From contig CAMWNG010000011.1 in the NCBI GenBank assembly GCA_947175575.1, positions 1 to 46,724 of the forward strand: a DNA stretch of 46,724 nucleotides, given 5' to 3'. A program made the translations under genes and the position numbers. The notes under the pieces are model-generated. The model did not search any database. It saw only the letters and a list, made by a program, of their open reading frames with translations, and had not been told where the DNA came from. Shown here piece after piece: positions 8,627-16,238 of this stretch; the first letter of the stretch is position 1; every line of letters starts with the position of its first letter. This DNA comes from an uncultured Bacteroidales bacterium. Lineage in GTDB: Bacteria; Bacteroidota; Bacteroidia; Bacteroidales; Muribaculaceae.

Positions 8627-8657
8627 CAAATATACAGAGTGAATTTGTGATAAACAA
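8627..8657 (-). promoter_or_regulatory. Promoter of the lipoprotein gene
   Basis: TTG (8655-8657), a 20-nt spacer, then TATATTTG (8627-8634) on the minus strand. This full consensus match gives a leader of about 50-55 nt to the ATG at 8567 and rules out the upstream TTG as start codon. Confidence 0.8.
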
Positions 8658-8692
8658 AATAGATCGCTATAATTTAAGTGTTTTTAAGATAT

Positions 8693-10177
8693 TCATTGAT
8701 GTATCGAAGACATTGGCCAGGCGGTGAGATTTACGGATGAGCCTCCGCGGAGGGAGAAAAGTTCAGCTCCGGTCTGGTCCGGAGCAGCGTAAGTGAGCAG
8801 CGTGAGGACTTTGGAACCGTCGGCAGTGAAAATCTCTACGGTGGATTTGTCGGTGAATATACGGAATTCAGGATTGCCACTGATATGGGTGCACGCGATC
8901 CGGCTGAACTTAGGCAGGCTGGCGTCGGTTGAGTTGGTACGGTCAACAGTCAGAAAGCCGGATGCGCTGTTATAGCTCACGGAGACCTTGCGGCCGTCGC
9001 CGCAGCATAGGTTCAACCCGACCACATCGTTCGGAGCAGGCTTGATGTCCACCTTCAGCTCGTAACAGTTATCCATGTCTGACACTTTCGGCAGCTCAGT
9101 GATTCCGGCTCGCAGTCTACGTTCGAAAGAATATGGCGCACCGCGAAGCACACTAAGATTTTCCGCGGGCAGCTGACGCAGCCGCAGCCCGTCGGGAGTT
9201 TCGCTGAGGAAAAGCCGCCGCGGCAGCGACCACACGCCCTTACCCCACGCAGAGGGAGCCTGCTGGGCGTAGTCCCAGGTGTTCACCCAGCCGATTGTAT
9301 AGACCGGAGCATCGGATTCATCGTAATTCTGAAATACACGCGAGGCGTAATAATCAAGACCGTCGTCTACGTAGAGCGGTTCTGCGTAGGGAGTATCGGG
9401 GATGAAACGCTTGCCGTCAAAATCACCGATGAAATATTGTTCGCGTGCCCAGTTCACAGAGACCAGCAACACCCATTTCTTCTCACCGGTCTGTTCTACC
9501 TCAAGCTGAAAAAGGTCGGGACATTCCCATGATTTCTCGTTGTCGCCCATCGGCCCGAAATCGCTTGTCCATGTCCAATGCTTGAGATCGTCAGACTCAT
9601 AGAAAGCCACTTTCTTTTCAAGAGCCTTGGCCACGGCCATAACCCATTTGCCCGCAGGCTCGAAGCGAATGACGGTGGGATCTCGAAACTCCGTACTCCA
9701 TATATCGATTACAGGGTTGAGATCGTAATAGCGGAAGGTCTTACCGCCGTCGTGGCTGAATGCTATCGATTGCGATTGCTTCTTGGAATCGCGGTCGAAC
9801 GAGGTGAAGGCAGCCACCAGAGCGTCGTTGCCCCAGCCCGATGTGTTGTTTTTGTCGACTACTACGCTTCCGGTGAACGGAGCCACATTTTCGGGCAGTT
9901 CAAGGATAGCATCGCGGTTTATCTCCGTCCAGTGAACCAGATCCTGCGATTCGGCCGCGCCCCAGCTGTATGCCATATAACGTCCGTCATGTTTTATAAG
10001 CCCGCACGGGTCACCGATCCAGCGGTGTGCCGGAGTGAAATGATATTGAGGACGATAAGGTTCGTGATAGAGAGTGGTGTCGGCGGCATAGGCTCCTGCT
10101 CCATGTACGGAAATCTGCGCACGGCTCGCGATAGCCGTTAGAACGATCAAGAAAAGGGATGTGTGTCTGAGAGTCAT
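8693..10177 (-). CDS. Glycoside hydrolase family 32 (fructan/levan/sucrose hydrolase)
   Basis: This 494-aa retaining glycosidase cleaves beta-fructosyl bonds in levan, inulin or sucrose. The signal peptide ends near SRAQ. The five-bladed propeller carries the nucleophile motif as WIGDPCG (Asp56) where the family usually has WMNDPNG. The FRDP motif (about residue 162) and the general-acid motif ECPDL (about 219) are intact, and a C-terminal beta-sandwich ends in KSTVEIF. Secretion to periplasm or surface is likely. It stands alone: no SusCD, fructokinase or regulator is adjacent. A TTG four codons upstream (10189) also opens the frame, but the ATG at 10177 leaves a more plausible leader from the -7 box at 10203-10210. 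Confidence 0.92.
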   Translation of the reverse strand: MTLRHTSLFLIVLTAIASRAQISVHGAGAYAADTTLYHEPYRPQYHFTPAHRWIGDPCGLIKHDGRYMAYSWGAAESQDLVHWTEINRDAILELPENVAPFTGSVVVDKNNTSGWGNDALVAAFTSFDRDSKKQSQSIAFSHDGGKTFRYYDLNPVIDIWSTEFRDPTVIRFEPAGKWVMAVAKALEKKVAFYESDDLKHWTWTSDFGPMGDNEKSWECPDLFQLEVEQTGEKKWVLLVSVNWAREQYFIGDFDGKRFIPDTPYAEPLYVDDGLDYYASRVFQNYDESDAPVYTIGWVNTWDYAQQAPSAWGKGVWSLPRRLFLSETPDGLRLRQLPAENLSVLRGAPYSFERRLRAGITELPKVSDMDNCYELKVDIKPAPNDVVGLNLCCGDGRKVSVSYNSASGFLTVDRTNSTDASLPKFSRIACTHISGNPEFRIFTDKSTVEIFTADGSKVLTLLTYAAPDQTGAELFSLRGGSSVNLTAWPMSSIHQ

Positions 10178-10202
10178 GATGAGGTACAATAATCTTCGAC
10201 TC

Positions 10203-10210
10203 CAAAGTTA
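10203..10210 (-). promoter_or_regulatory. -7 box (TAACTTTG) for the GH32 gene
   Basis: A TAnnTTTG match 26 nt upstream of the ATG at 10177. No TTG is present at the -33 distance. Confidence 0.45.
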
Positions 10211-10234
10211 GTTACTTTTGGCTTCGGAATACTG

Positions 10235-10609
10235 TCACTGATGTTGCATTTTATAGCACAATCGGTTATCATGAGCTTTTTTTGGAGGAATTTTTTGCAC
10301 GGACATACCGTCTGCGGAAGCCCGTCCGGCCGGGGTGCTGTGCCTCACAGAAGCTGTCGCTTCCTGAGATTCATCAGGGACGGGTGTTTTTTCTGCCTGA
10401 CAGTCGTTGTCGGAGCAGTATCGGATTCCGAATTCCTCTTCGATCAGGTCGAGTATTATGCCGAGATGCGGCATGAGCTTTTCCGGCACGGGAGTGCCAC
10501 GGTACAGATACGCGATCAGAGCGGCATAGAGCCGGGGCCGCATGCGATCCGAGAAACGCTCGATATGGTTGATCCACAGTGGTTTGAGTGTTACAGCTGA
10601 GTTTTTCAT
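10235..10609 (-). CDS. Hypothetical protein, 124 aa
   Basis: The first 65 residues look folded and helical (LWINHIERFSDRMRPRLYAA, LIAYLYRGTPVPEKLMPHLG, ILDLIEEEFG). Residues 66-124 are polar and probably disordered. The N-terminal pattern is reminiscent of small domains found in mobile-element replication proteins of Bacteroidetes (DUF6291-like), but I am not confident. There is no signal peptide. A TATCTTTG box lies about 26 nt upstream. It sits next to the decayed efp fragment, in a stretch that looks rearranged. Confidence 0.5.
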   Translation of the reverse strand: MKNSAVTLKPLWINHIERFSDRMRPRLYAALIAYLYRGTPVPEKLMPHLGIILDLIEEEFGIRYCSDNDCQAEKTPVPDESQEATASVRHSTPAGRASADGMSVQKIPPKKAHDNRLCYKMQHQ

Positions 10610-10634
10610 AATGTCTTTTGGATTTTTTTCATTG

Positions 10635-10642
10635 CAAAGATA
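10635..10642 (-). promoter_or_regulatory. -7 box (TATCTTTG) for the 124-aa gene
   Basis: A TAnnTTTG match upstream of the ATG at 10609. The nearest TTG lies 25 nt away, which is too far for a good -33. Confidence 0.4.
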
Positions 10643-10709
10643 CGATGCGGATGCCCGAAGTTGACGACAATCGGTCCGATTGTTGAATTTTTTCTCCGAT
10701 TATATGAAG

Positions 10710-10814
10710 GAACTCGGGCGTACAGTTCCTCAAAGAATGGGACATCCGCGAGCTATGGTTTATGCGCCTCCGACACCATCCTCACCTACGCCGAACCCGG
10801 CATCAAGGGCGATA
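10710..10814 (+). pseudogene. Decayed internal fragment of efp
   Basis: This stretch matches three separated pieces of the intact efp gene in the same order and orientation. GGAACTCGGGCGTA corresponds to 7334-7347. CAGTTCCTCAAAGAA onward through ACCATCCTCACCT corresponds to about 7477-7544. CCGAACCCGGCATCAAGGGC onward to GATA corresponds to about 7582-7606. The joints fall at short shared words (GGGCGTA/AGGCGTA and ACCT), as expected from deletions between microhomologies. Small indels destroy the frame and there is no start or stop. The fragment ends where the inverted-repeat element begins. The stretch 10610-11107 holds no intact gene, only this fragment, that element and a terminator. Confidence 0.85.
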
Positions 10815-11007
10815 AGTAACTCTTCAAAATTAGTTTATATTATGGCTTTTTTTGTAATCCTTCGGGCTGATATGCCTTTGATTGTCTTGATGGAGCCTTT
10901 CTCCCTTTCGTTCAGTCGTGTAGCTCGCTACACTCCTTCTCTCAACGAAGAAATTCCCGCATCAATCCTACTCAAATTCATATCAGCTAATTTTTAAGAG
11001 TTACTTA
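10813..11007. repeat. Palindromic terminal-inverted-repeat element, 195 bp
   Basis: The ends 10813-10833 and 10987-11007 are inverted repeats, 20 of 21 bases matching (TAAGTAACTCTT...). Inside, GCTGATATG (from about 10871) pairs with CATATCAGC (about 10978-10987), TTTCGTT pairs with AACGAA, and the apex is GTGTAGCTCGCTACAC near 10918-10933. The whole element can therefore extrude as one nested cruciform. It has no coding capacity, consistent with a MITE-like or REP-like repeat. Its apex is shared with the element at 29161-29477. No target-site duplication was seen. Confidence 0.75.
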
Positions 11008-11049
11008 CCCTCCAAAAGGCAAAATAACATTGATGCAGCCGGCAATATG

Positions 11050-11082
11050 AAGGCTGTGCCGCGAAGTTTACGACACAGCCTT
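11050..11082 (-). terminator. Hairpin downstream of the MFS gene
   Basis: AAGGCTGTG (11050-11058) pairs with CACAGCCTT (11074-11082). It lies about 25 nt past the stop of the minus-strand transporter gene. The T-run is poor, so termination efficiency is uncertain. Confidence 0.5.
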
Positions 11083-11107
11083 AAACTCAATGCGATCCGG
11101 ACGTTAA

Positions 11108-12559
11108 TCAGGCATCACCCTCCGACAGCTCGGCTTCGAGTGCCTGTGTCGATTTGATGTTGGGTTCCTGAAGTCCGTAGTGGTGGCGGTGGTTGAGGGC
11201 GAGGAGCCAGAACCCGAACAGCAGGGCGAGCACGCCGAGCGAGGCGAACAGCAGCATCGGAACTGTATAGTTGTACTGCAGAGGATCTTCGATGCCGGGA
11301 TTACTCATCACCAACACCTTGCCGATAAGGATGGGGAACAGGGCGAGGCCGATGTTCTGCACCCAGAAAATCAGTGAATAGGCCGACCCGAGGAAACGTG
11401 CGTCCATAATTTTTGGGACTGAAGGCCAGAGGGCTGCCGGCACCAGCGAGAAGGAGATGCCGAGAACGATGATGGCCGTAAAAGCGAGCCACTGTTCGGG
11501 ATAAGCAGGTAAAACCAGAGCGAAAGTTAGATGACAGGCTATCATCAGGATCGCACCGGCTATGAGCATCGACGCTCCCTTGCCGAAACGGTCGAGAGCA
11601 TAGCCCAGCAGAGGGGTCAGGGCGGCGGCGCCGATGGGGAACCAGCGGAAAATGTCTGCCGCGCTCTGGGCGCTCATGTGCAGAGTGCACTGGAGCATGT
11701 TGGTCGCGTAACGCTGGAAGGGAAATATTGCCGAGTAATAAAGCACGCAGAGCATAGCTATCACCCAGAAGAGTTTGCTGCGGAGGATGAACCCTACGTC
11801 GGAGAGTTTGAACTCGTCCTCGGAGGGGGCGTTGTCGGCCTCGTTTCGTGCCTTGAGTTCGTTGTCGAGACGGGTGTCCATGAAGGTGAACACGATGTAA
11901 GAGATCAGACCGATGAGCAACAGAACGGTACAGAAAGCCACCGGAGTCACGACACTCTCACGGCCAAACCATCCGGCGATGCGGGGCGATGCGGTGAAGA
12001 TGGCGAAGACACCCACACGGGCCAGAGCCATCTCGAGACCCATGGCCAGAGCCATCTCATGGCCTTCGAACCACTTGGCGAGGGTTTTGGATACGGTGAT
12101 GCCGGCCATCTCGCAGCCGCAACCGAATATCATGAAGCCCAGAGCCGCCAGTTTGGCCGAACCGGGCATTTCTGTCCACCAAGAGCCGAGCCAGAGATCG
12201 AAAGCCGAACCGGCGAAAAGGTCGCTGATGGCATACAGCTTTATGCAGGCTCCGACGAACATTACAGAGGCTGAGAGAACGCCTGTGAAACGTACGCCCA
12301 TCTTGTCAAGGATGATACCGGCTATGATCAGGAAACCGAACACGTTGAGGATGTACTCGGCACCGGCATAATAGCCGAACGCCTCGGGAGACCACCCGAG
12401 CTGTTTCTCCACGAGCGACTGGAGAGGCGACATTACGTCGACGAACATGTAGGCGAAGAACATCATCGAGGCCACGAGAATCAGGGCAGTCCAGCGGGCC
12501 CATGCGTGGTCGTTGAGCAGCTGTCTCACCTGCTCGTTGGTGCTGTTTTTTATAGACAT
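11108..12559 (-). CDS. Major facilitator superfamily transporter
   Basis: This 483-aa inner-membrane protein has about twelve predicted hydrophobic helices, beginning WTALILVASMMFFAYMFVDV, and a central polar loop (LKARNEADNAPSEDEFKLSD) between the two six-helix halves. The loop after helix 2-3 has the MFS pattern LDKMGVRFTG, and the second half has a matching LDRFGKGASM. Substrate is unknown; a sugar-phosphate, dipeptide or organic-acid carrier are all possible. It follows the TPR gene by 49 nt on the same strand, so it is probably the last gene of the DUF805-glnS-TPR-MFS run. Confidence 0.85.
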   Translation of the reverse strand: MSIKNSTNEQVRQLLNDHAWARWTALILVASMMFFAYMFVDVMSPLQSLVEKQLGWSPEAFGYYAGAEYILNVFGFLIIAGIILDKMGVRFTGVLSASVMFVGACIKLYAISDLFAGSAFDLWLGSWWTEMPGSAKLAALGFMIFGCGCEMAGITVSKTLAKWFEGHEMALAMGLEMALARVGVFAIFTASPRIAGWFGRESVVTPVAFCTVLLLIGLISYIVFTFMDTRLDNELKARNEADNAPSEDEFKLSDVGFILRSKLFWVIAMLCVLYYSAIFPFQRYATNMLQCTLHMSAQSAADIFRWFPIGAAALTPLLGYALDRFGKGASMLIAGAILMIACHLTFALVLPAYPEQWLAFTAIIVLGISFSLVPAALWPSVPKIMDARFLGSAYSLIFWVQNIGLALFPILIGKVLVMSNPGIEDPLQYNYTVPMLLFASLGVLALLFGFWLLALNHRHHYGLQEPNIKSTQALEAELSEGDA

Positions 12560-12608
12560 TTTTATTAGAAGTATGTATTAATGATGGGTTTATATTCGGA
12601 TGATATAC

Positions 12609-14045
12609 TCAAAGATCGTCGTATTTTTGAGCGAAGGGGTCGAACTGTTCCCAGAAACCGGGGGCGACAGGAGCCATAGATTTGACCGTAAGAAAGGATA
12701 TGATTCTGCGAGCACCGATACGCTCGATACGCGATCCCGGGAGCGGGGTGTCGCTGTCGATGGCCTTAAGCAATCCGGAAGCCATATCGAAAGCTTCGGA
12801 CGGGTGGCCCAAGCGCAGCAACATGGTGATATATAGAATCATACCTTCAAAGAAATGCTCTGCCAGACGAAGCGTGCCAGACGAGTCGGCATTTTGGAAA
12901 AGTGTGATGGCAGATTCATATTCTTTGGTTTCCCAGAGTCGCATGAAACGTATGTACTCATGCTCGAGCGGCTCTCCGGTGATGCGAGCGTACATGTCCT
13001 GAATGAGGTCGAAGGCCATGGCATTGCCCGAATAATGGGCTGACTCGAGCAGTCCGCGCCAGTCGTCAATGGTCGCGACACCTCCTTCTGCGGCTCGCGC
13101 CAGGAGGTCGTAAAGGTCAGGGTATCCCGTGATTATTGCGCACGACACCGTAGTGTACGACGGAATGGATGTGTCGGGAATCATCCTGATGAGCCGATGC
13201 ACGATGTCGTCGCGGTTCATATTGCGGGCGATGACAAGCGCTGTGTCGAGAAGTTCGTTATCCGGATTGCTGTCGAGAATTCGCAGAAGGATGTCTGTGA
13301 CCGCTTCCGGGTCTTTCTCGGGGTCAGTGAGCCGCAGACGCCCTTTCAGTGCCTCCACATGTCCCGGTTCAAGTGCAAGGGCGTATTCGATTGCGGATGA
13401 AGACTTTTCCTGTTCGCCTTCAAGAATATACAGATAAGCGAGCAGTGACCAGAAATCGGCCGTGAAAGGATCCGTTTCCGTCAGTTTCTCAAGGCATTCG
13501 ATAGCGAGCGGACGCAAAGCCGGACTGTCCTGTGCCACTATCCCTATTTCGTAGAGCAGGGTAGGCTCATAGGTCACGCGCTCATGTATGTCGGGATAGC
13601 GTTCGATAAGCCAATTGACCTGACCGAGCCTGTGGACGGCCTGGACAAACTGTATCACAAATTCGTCATCGTCGAAATTTCCGGTGTTGAACATTTCTTC
13701 GACTATGGCGAGCGCCTGAGCAGATGTGCCTTTGAAATTCTCGGTCTTCAGCAGTTTCATCAGGTCGGACTCGTCGCCTTCGTGATCCTCCATGAACCGG
13801 CTGAACACCTCCGGATCAGTCTGATTGTAGAATATTCCGCGACGGGCGAGCAAGGCTTCGGAGTCGGGATAAAGACGCGCGCCTACCATGAGCACTTCCT
13901 GGCGGATGTAGTCATCGTTCGAGTCACCGGCTGTGTCGAAAATGGAAACAAGCTCCTCCTCCGAGAAATAAATCTCGGAGAAGGGGCCTTGGAGTTGGCT
14001 GCGGAACCGTGCGCGCAGTTCGTCGTTCTGATTAGGTTCCGGCAT
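12609..14045 (-). CDS. Tetratricopeptide-repeat protein
   Basis: This is a 478-aa soluble protein with no signal peptide. It is acidic and almost entirely helical. TPR-like helix pairs are clearest at about residues 185-270: DFWSLLAYLYILEGEQEKSS followed by AIEYALALEPGHVEALKGRL, then ILLRILDSNPDNELLDTALV. Flanking segments look like degenerate repeats. Such proteins usually act as scaffolds; no partner can be inferred from sequence. Its start codon overlaps the glnS stop by one base (TGATG), implying translational coupling and co-expression with glutaminyl-tRNA synthetase. Confidence 0.8.
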   Translation of the reverse strand: MPEPNQNDELRARFRSQLQGPFSEIYFSEEELVSIFDTAGDSNDDYIRQEVLMVGARLYPDSEALLARRGIFYNQTDPEVFSRFMEDHEGDESDLMKLLKTENFKGTSAQALAIVEEMFNTGNFDDDEFVIQFVQAVHRLGQVNWLIERYPDIHERVTYEPTLLYEIGIVAQDSPALRPLAIECLEKLTETDPFTADFWSLLAYLYILEGEQEKSSSAIEYALALEPGHVEALKGRLRLTDPEKDPEAVTDILLRILDSNPDNELLDTALVIARNMNRDDIVHRLIRMIPDTSIPSYTTVSCAIITGYPDLYDLLARAAEGGVATIDDWRGLLESAHYSGNAMAFDLIQDMYARITGEPLEHEYIRFMRLWETKEYESAITLFQNADSSGTLRLAEHFFEGMILYITMLLRLGHPSEAFDMASGLLKAIDSDTPLPGSRIERIGARRIISFLTVKSMAPVAPGFWEQFDPFAQKYDDL

Positions 14046-15748
14046 CAGGCTTTTTTCTGTTCCTTTTCCCAGGTGTCGCGCAGACCGATGGTGCGGTTGA
14101 ACACAAGATGTTCCGGTGTGGAATCGTAGTCGGGAGTGAAGTAGCCGATGCGCTGGAACTGGAACTTAGTGCCCTGGGCGGCATTTTCAGCGGCGAAGGG
14201 TTCCACCTTTATCTGCTTGACAGTGAGCGATTCGGGATTGAGCATTTCGCGGAAGTCGCGGTCAGGCTCGGCCGCCGGATTCTCAACGTCGAAGAGTCGG
14301 TCGTAGATGCGTGCTTCGGCGTCGACGGCGTGTTCGGCGCTTACCCAGTGCAGCGTGCCCTTGACCTTGCGGTTGGCTCCGGGCATGCCGCTGAGAGTGT
14401 CAGGGTCGTAGGTGCAACGGATTTCGGTGATGTTGCCGTCGGCGTCTTTCACCACATCCTCGCACTTGATGATATATGCTCCTTTGAGACGCACCTCTCC
14501 GCCGGGAGAGAGACGGAAGAATTTCTTGGGAGGATTCTCCATGAAGTCTTCACGTTCGATGTAAAGCTCGCGCGAGAAGGGCATCTTGTGTGTGCCGCTG
14601 TCGGGCATTTCGGGGTTATTTTCCATCTCCACGGTCTCAACTTTGCCCTCGGGGTAGTTGGTAATCACTACTTTGACCGGGTTGATGACAGCCATGACGC
14701 GTGTGGCGATGCGGTTGAGATCGTCGCGCACGGCGTGTTCGAGCAGGCTTACGGAGTTGAGAGCCTCGTATTTTGTATATCCGATGGTGTCGATGAACTT
14801 ACGGATGGATGCCGGGGTGTAGCCGCGGCGACGCATGCCCGAGATGGTCGGCATGCGGGGGTCGTCCCATCCGCTTACGAGTCCTTCCTTGACCAGGGTG
14901 AGCAGTTTGCGTTTGCTCATCACGGTGTAGGTGAGGTTGAGGCGGTTGAATTCGATCTGCCGCGGACGGTAGGACTCATCGGCCAGTTCGTTGACGAAAT
15001 AGTCGTAGAGCGGACGGTGAGGCACGAATTCAAGGGTGCATATCGAGTGAGTTACGCCTTCGAAATAGTCGCTCTGACCATGCGCGAAGTCATACATCGG
15101 GTAGACCTTCCAGGTGGTACCTGTGCGGTGGTGGGGATGATGTATGATGCGGTACATGATGGGGTCGCGGAAGTGCATGTTGTCCGACGCCATGTCTATC
15201 TTGGCGCGGAGCACTCGGGCGCCGTCGGGAAACTCTCCGGCGTTCATGCGCATGAACAGGTCAAGGTTCTCTTCGGGAGTACGGTCGCGGTAGGGACTCG
15301 GCGTGCCCGGCACAGTGGGTGTACCTTTCTGTGCGGCTATCTGTTCCGAGGTCTGGTCGTCGACATAGGCTTTGCCTTCCTTGATCAACCGGCATGCGAG
15401 GTCAAAAAGCTGGGGAAAATAGTCGGACGCGTAGTATTCACGGTTGCCCCAGTCGAAACCGAGCCAGTGGATGTCATCGCGAATGGAATCGACGTATTCA
15501 ACATCCTCCTTGACAGGGTTTGTATCATCGAAACGCAGATTGCAAGTGCCACCGAATTTCTCGGCCACTCCGAAGTCCATGCAGATGGCTTTTGCATGTC
15601 CGATGTGGAGGTAGCCGTTGGGTTCCGGCGGGAAACGGGTGTTGAGGCGTCCGCCGTTCTTACCCTCGCGCAGGTCGTTGGCCACTTCCTGCTCTACGAA
15701 ATTGAGACCACGGGTCTCTGTAGTTTCCTGTTCTTTATTATCTGCCAT
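14045..15748 (-). CDS. glnS: Glutaminyl-tRNA synthetase
   Basis: This 567-aa class I synthetase charges tRNA-Gln with glutamine. The ATP-binding signature PPEPNGYLHIGHAKA is at about residues 40-54 (HIGH 48-51), and the KMSKS-like loop VMSKRKL is near 275. A C-terminal anticodon-binding beta-barrel follows (ending near GYFTPDYDST). The length fits the family. The frame opens at an ATG at 15787, but that start would overlap the preceding gene; MADNKEQET at 15748 begins just after that gene's stop and matches usual starts. Presence of GlnRS means direct charging, so the amidotransferase route need not supply Gln-tRNA. Confidence 0.96.
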   Translation of the reverse strand: MADNKEQETTETRGLNFVEQEVANDLREGKNGGRLNTRFPPEPNGYLHIGHAKAICMDFGVAEKFGGTCNLRFDDTNPVKEDVEYVDSIRDDIHWLGFDWGNREYYASDYFPQLFDLACRLIKEGKAYVDDQTSEQIAAQKGTPTVPGTPSPYRDRTPEENLDLFMRMNAGEFPDGARVLRAKIDMASDNMHFRDPIMYRIIHHPHHRTGTTWKVYPMYDFAHGQSDYFEGVTHSICTLEFVPHRPLYDYFVNELADESYRPRQIEFNRLNLTYTVMSKRKLLTLVKEGLVSGWDDPRMPTISGMRRRGYTPASIRKFIDTIGYTKYEALNSVSLLEHAVRDDLNRIATRVMAVINPVKVVITNYPEGKVETVEMENNPEMPDSGTHKMPFSRELYIEREDFMENPPKKFFRLSPGGEVRLKGAYIIKCEDVVKDADGNITEIRCTYDPDTLSGMPGANRKVKGTLHWVSAEHAVDAEARIYDRLFDVENPAAEPDRDFREMLNPESLTVKQIKVEPFAAENAAQGTKFQFQRIGYFTPDYDSTPEHLVFNRTIGLRDTWEKEQKKA

Positions 15749-15758
15749 AGCGGTATTA

Positions 15759-16136
15759 TCAAGCGACAACATTAGGTACGGGACCATACTGATTTGGATG
15801 CATCTCGCTGTCTTTGCACATCCAGATGATATATATGATTTCGCCTACGAAAGGAATGAGATTGATTAAAAGCCACCATCCGGAGCGGCCGATGTCATGC
15901 AGACGGCGCACACACAGCCCGAAGTAGGGCAGAATCAGCGCCAATACGACCAGACCGCTTATGGTTTGTCCGAAATCATTTTTACCGAAAATGAGGGCGA
16001 TGACAAAGATTAAAAGGGAATAGAACAGTATGAACCACCAGAATTCAGAGCGCGAGCTGCGTCCGCTGAAGTTGCAGTAATTGTTCTTCAGTGCCATAAC
16101 AATGGCTTCCTGAAAAGAAACCTGACGTTGAAACAT
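15759..16136 (-). CDS. DUF805 membrane protein
   Basis: This is a 125-aa inner-membrane protein. The family signature is clear: a short N-terminal helix, then YCNFSGRSSRSEFWWFILF, hydrophobic helices at about 33-52 and 60-78, the motif VRRLHDIGRSGWWLLINLIP, and a last helix GEIIYIIWM. The function of DUF805 proteins is not known. It begins a run with glnS, whose chosen start lies 11 nt after this stop. A TACCTTTG -7 box lies 33 nt upstream. Confidence 0.9.
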   Translation of the reverse strand: MFQRQVSFQEAIVMALKNNYCNFSGRSSRSEFWWFILFYSLLIFVIALIFGKNDFGQTISGLVVLALILPYFGLCVRRLHDIGRSGWWLLINLIPFVGEIIYIIWMCKDSEMHPNQYGPVPNVVA

Positions 16137-16168
16137 AACGATTTGTGTTTACAAGTTTGATTATTGCG

Positions 16169-16176
16169 CAAAGGTA
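16169..16176 (-). promoter_or_regulatory. -7 box (TACCTTTG) for the DUF805-glnS run
   Basis: A perfect TAnnTTTG on the minus strand, upstream of the DUF805 ATG. No clear -33 TTG. Confidence 0.5.
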
Positions 16177-16238
16177 CGACAAAAAAACGAATGATGAAAA
16201 CATAACATGTCAAAATGTATGCTTTGTCAATTGATGAA

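Noticed and set aside
10680-10997. 105-aa plus-strand frame
   Set aside because: It runs across the efp fragment (in another frame) and the palindromic element, with no start context and no recognisable domain.
8693-12559. A fructan utilisation locus (GH32 plus MFS transporter)
   Set aside because: The MFS gene belongs with DUF805-glnS-TPR by spacing, and a terminator, repeat and pseudogene separate it from GH32; no SusCD or fructokinase is present.
14108-15775. Long plus-strand frame (555 aa) opposite glnS
   Set aside because: It is the antisense of a clear glutaminyl-tRNA synthetase. Its product has no domain sense and the frame is open only because of the high-GC codon pattern.
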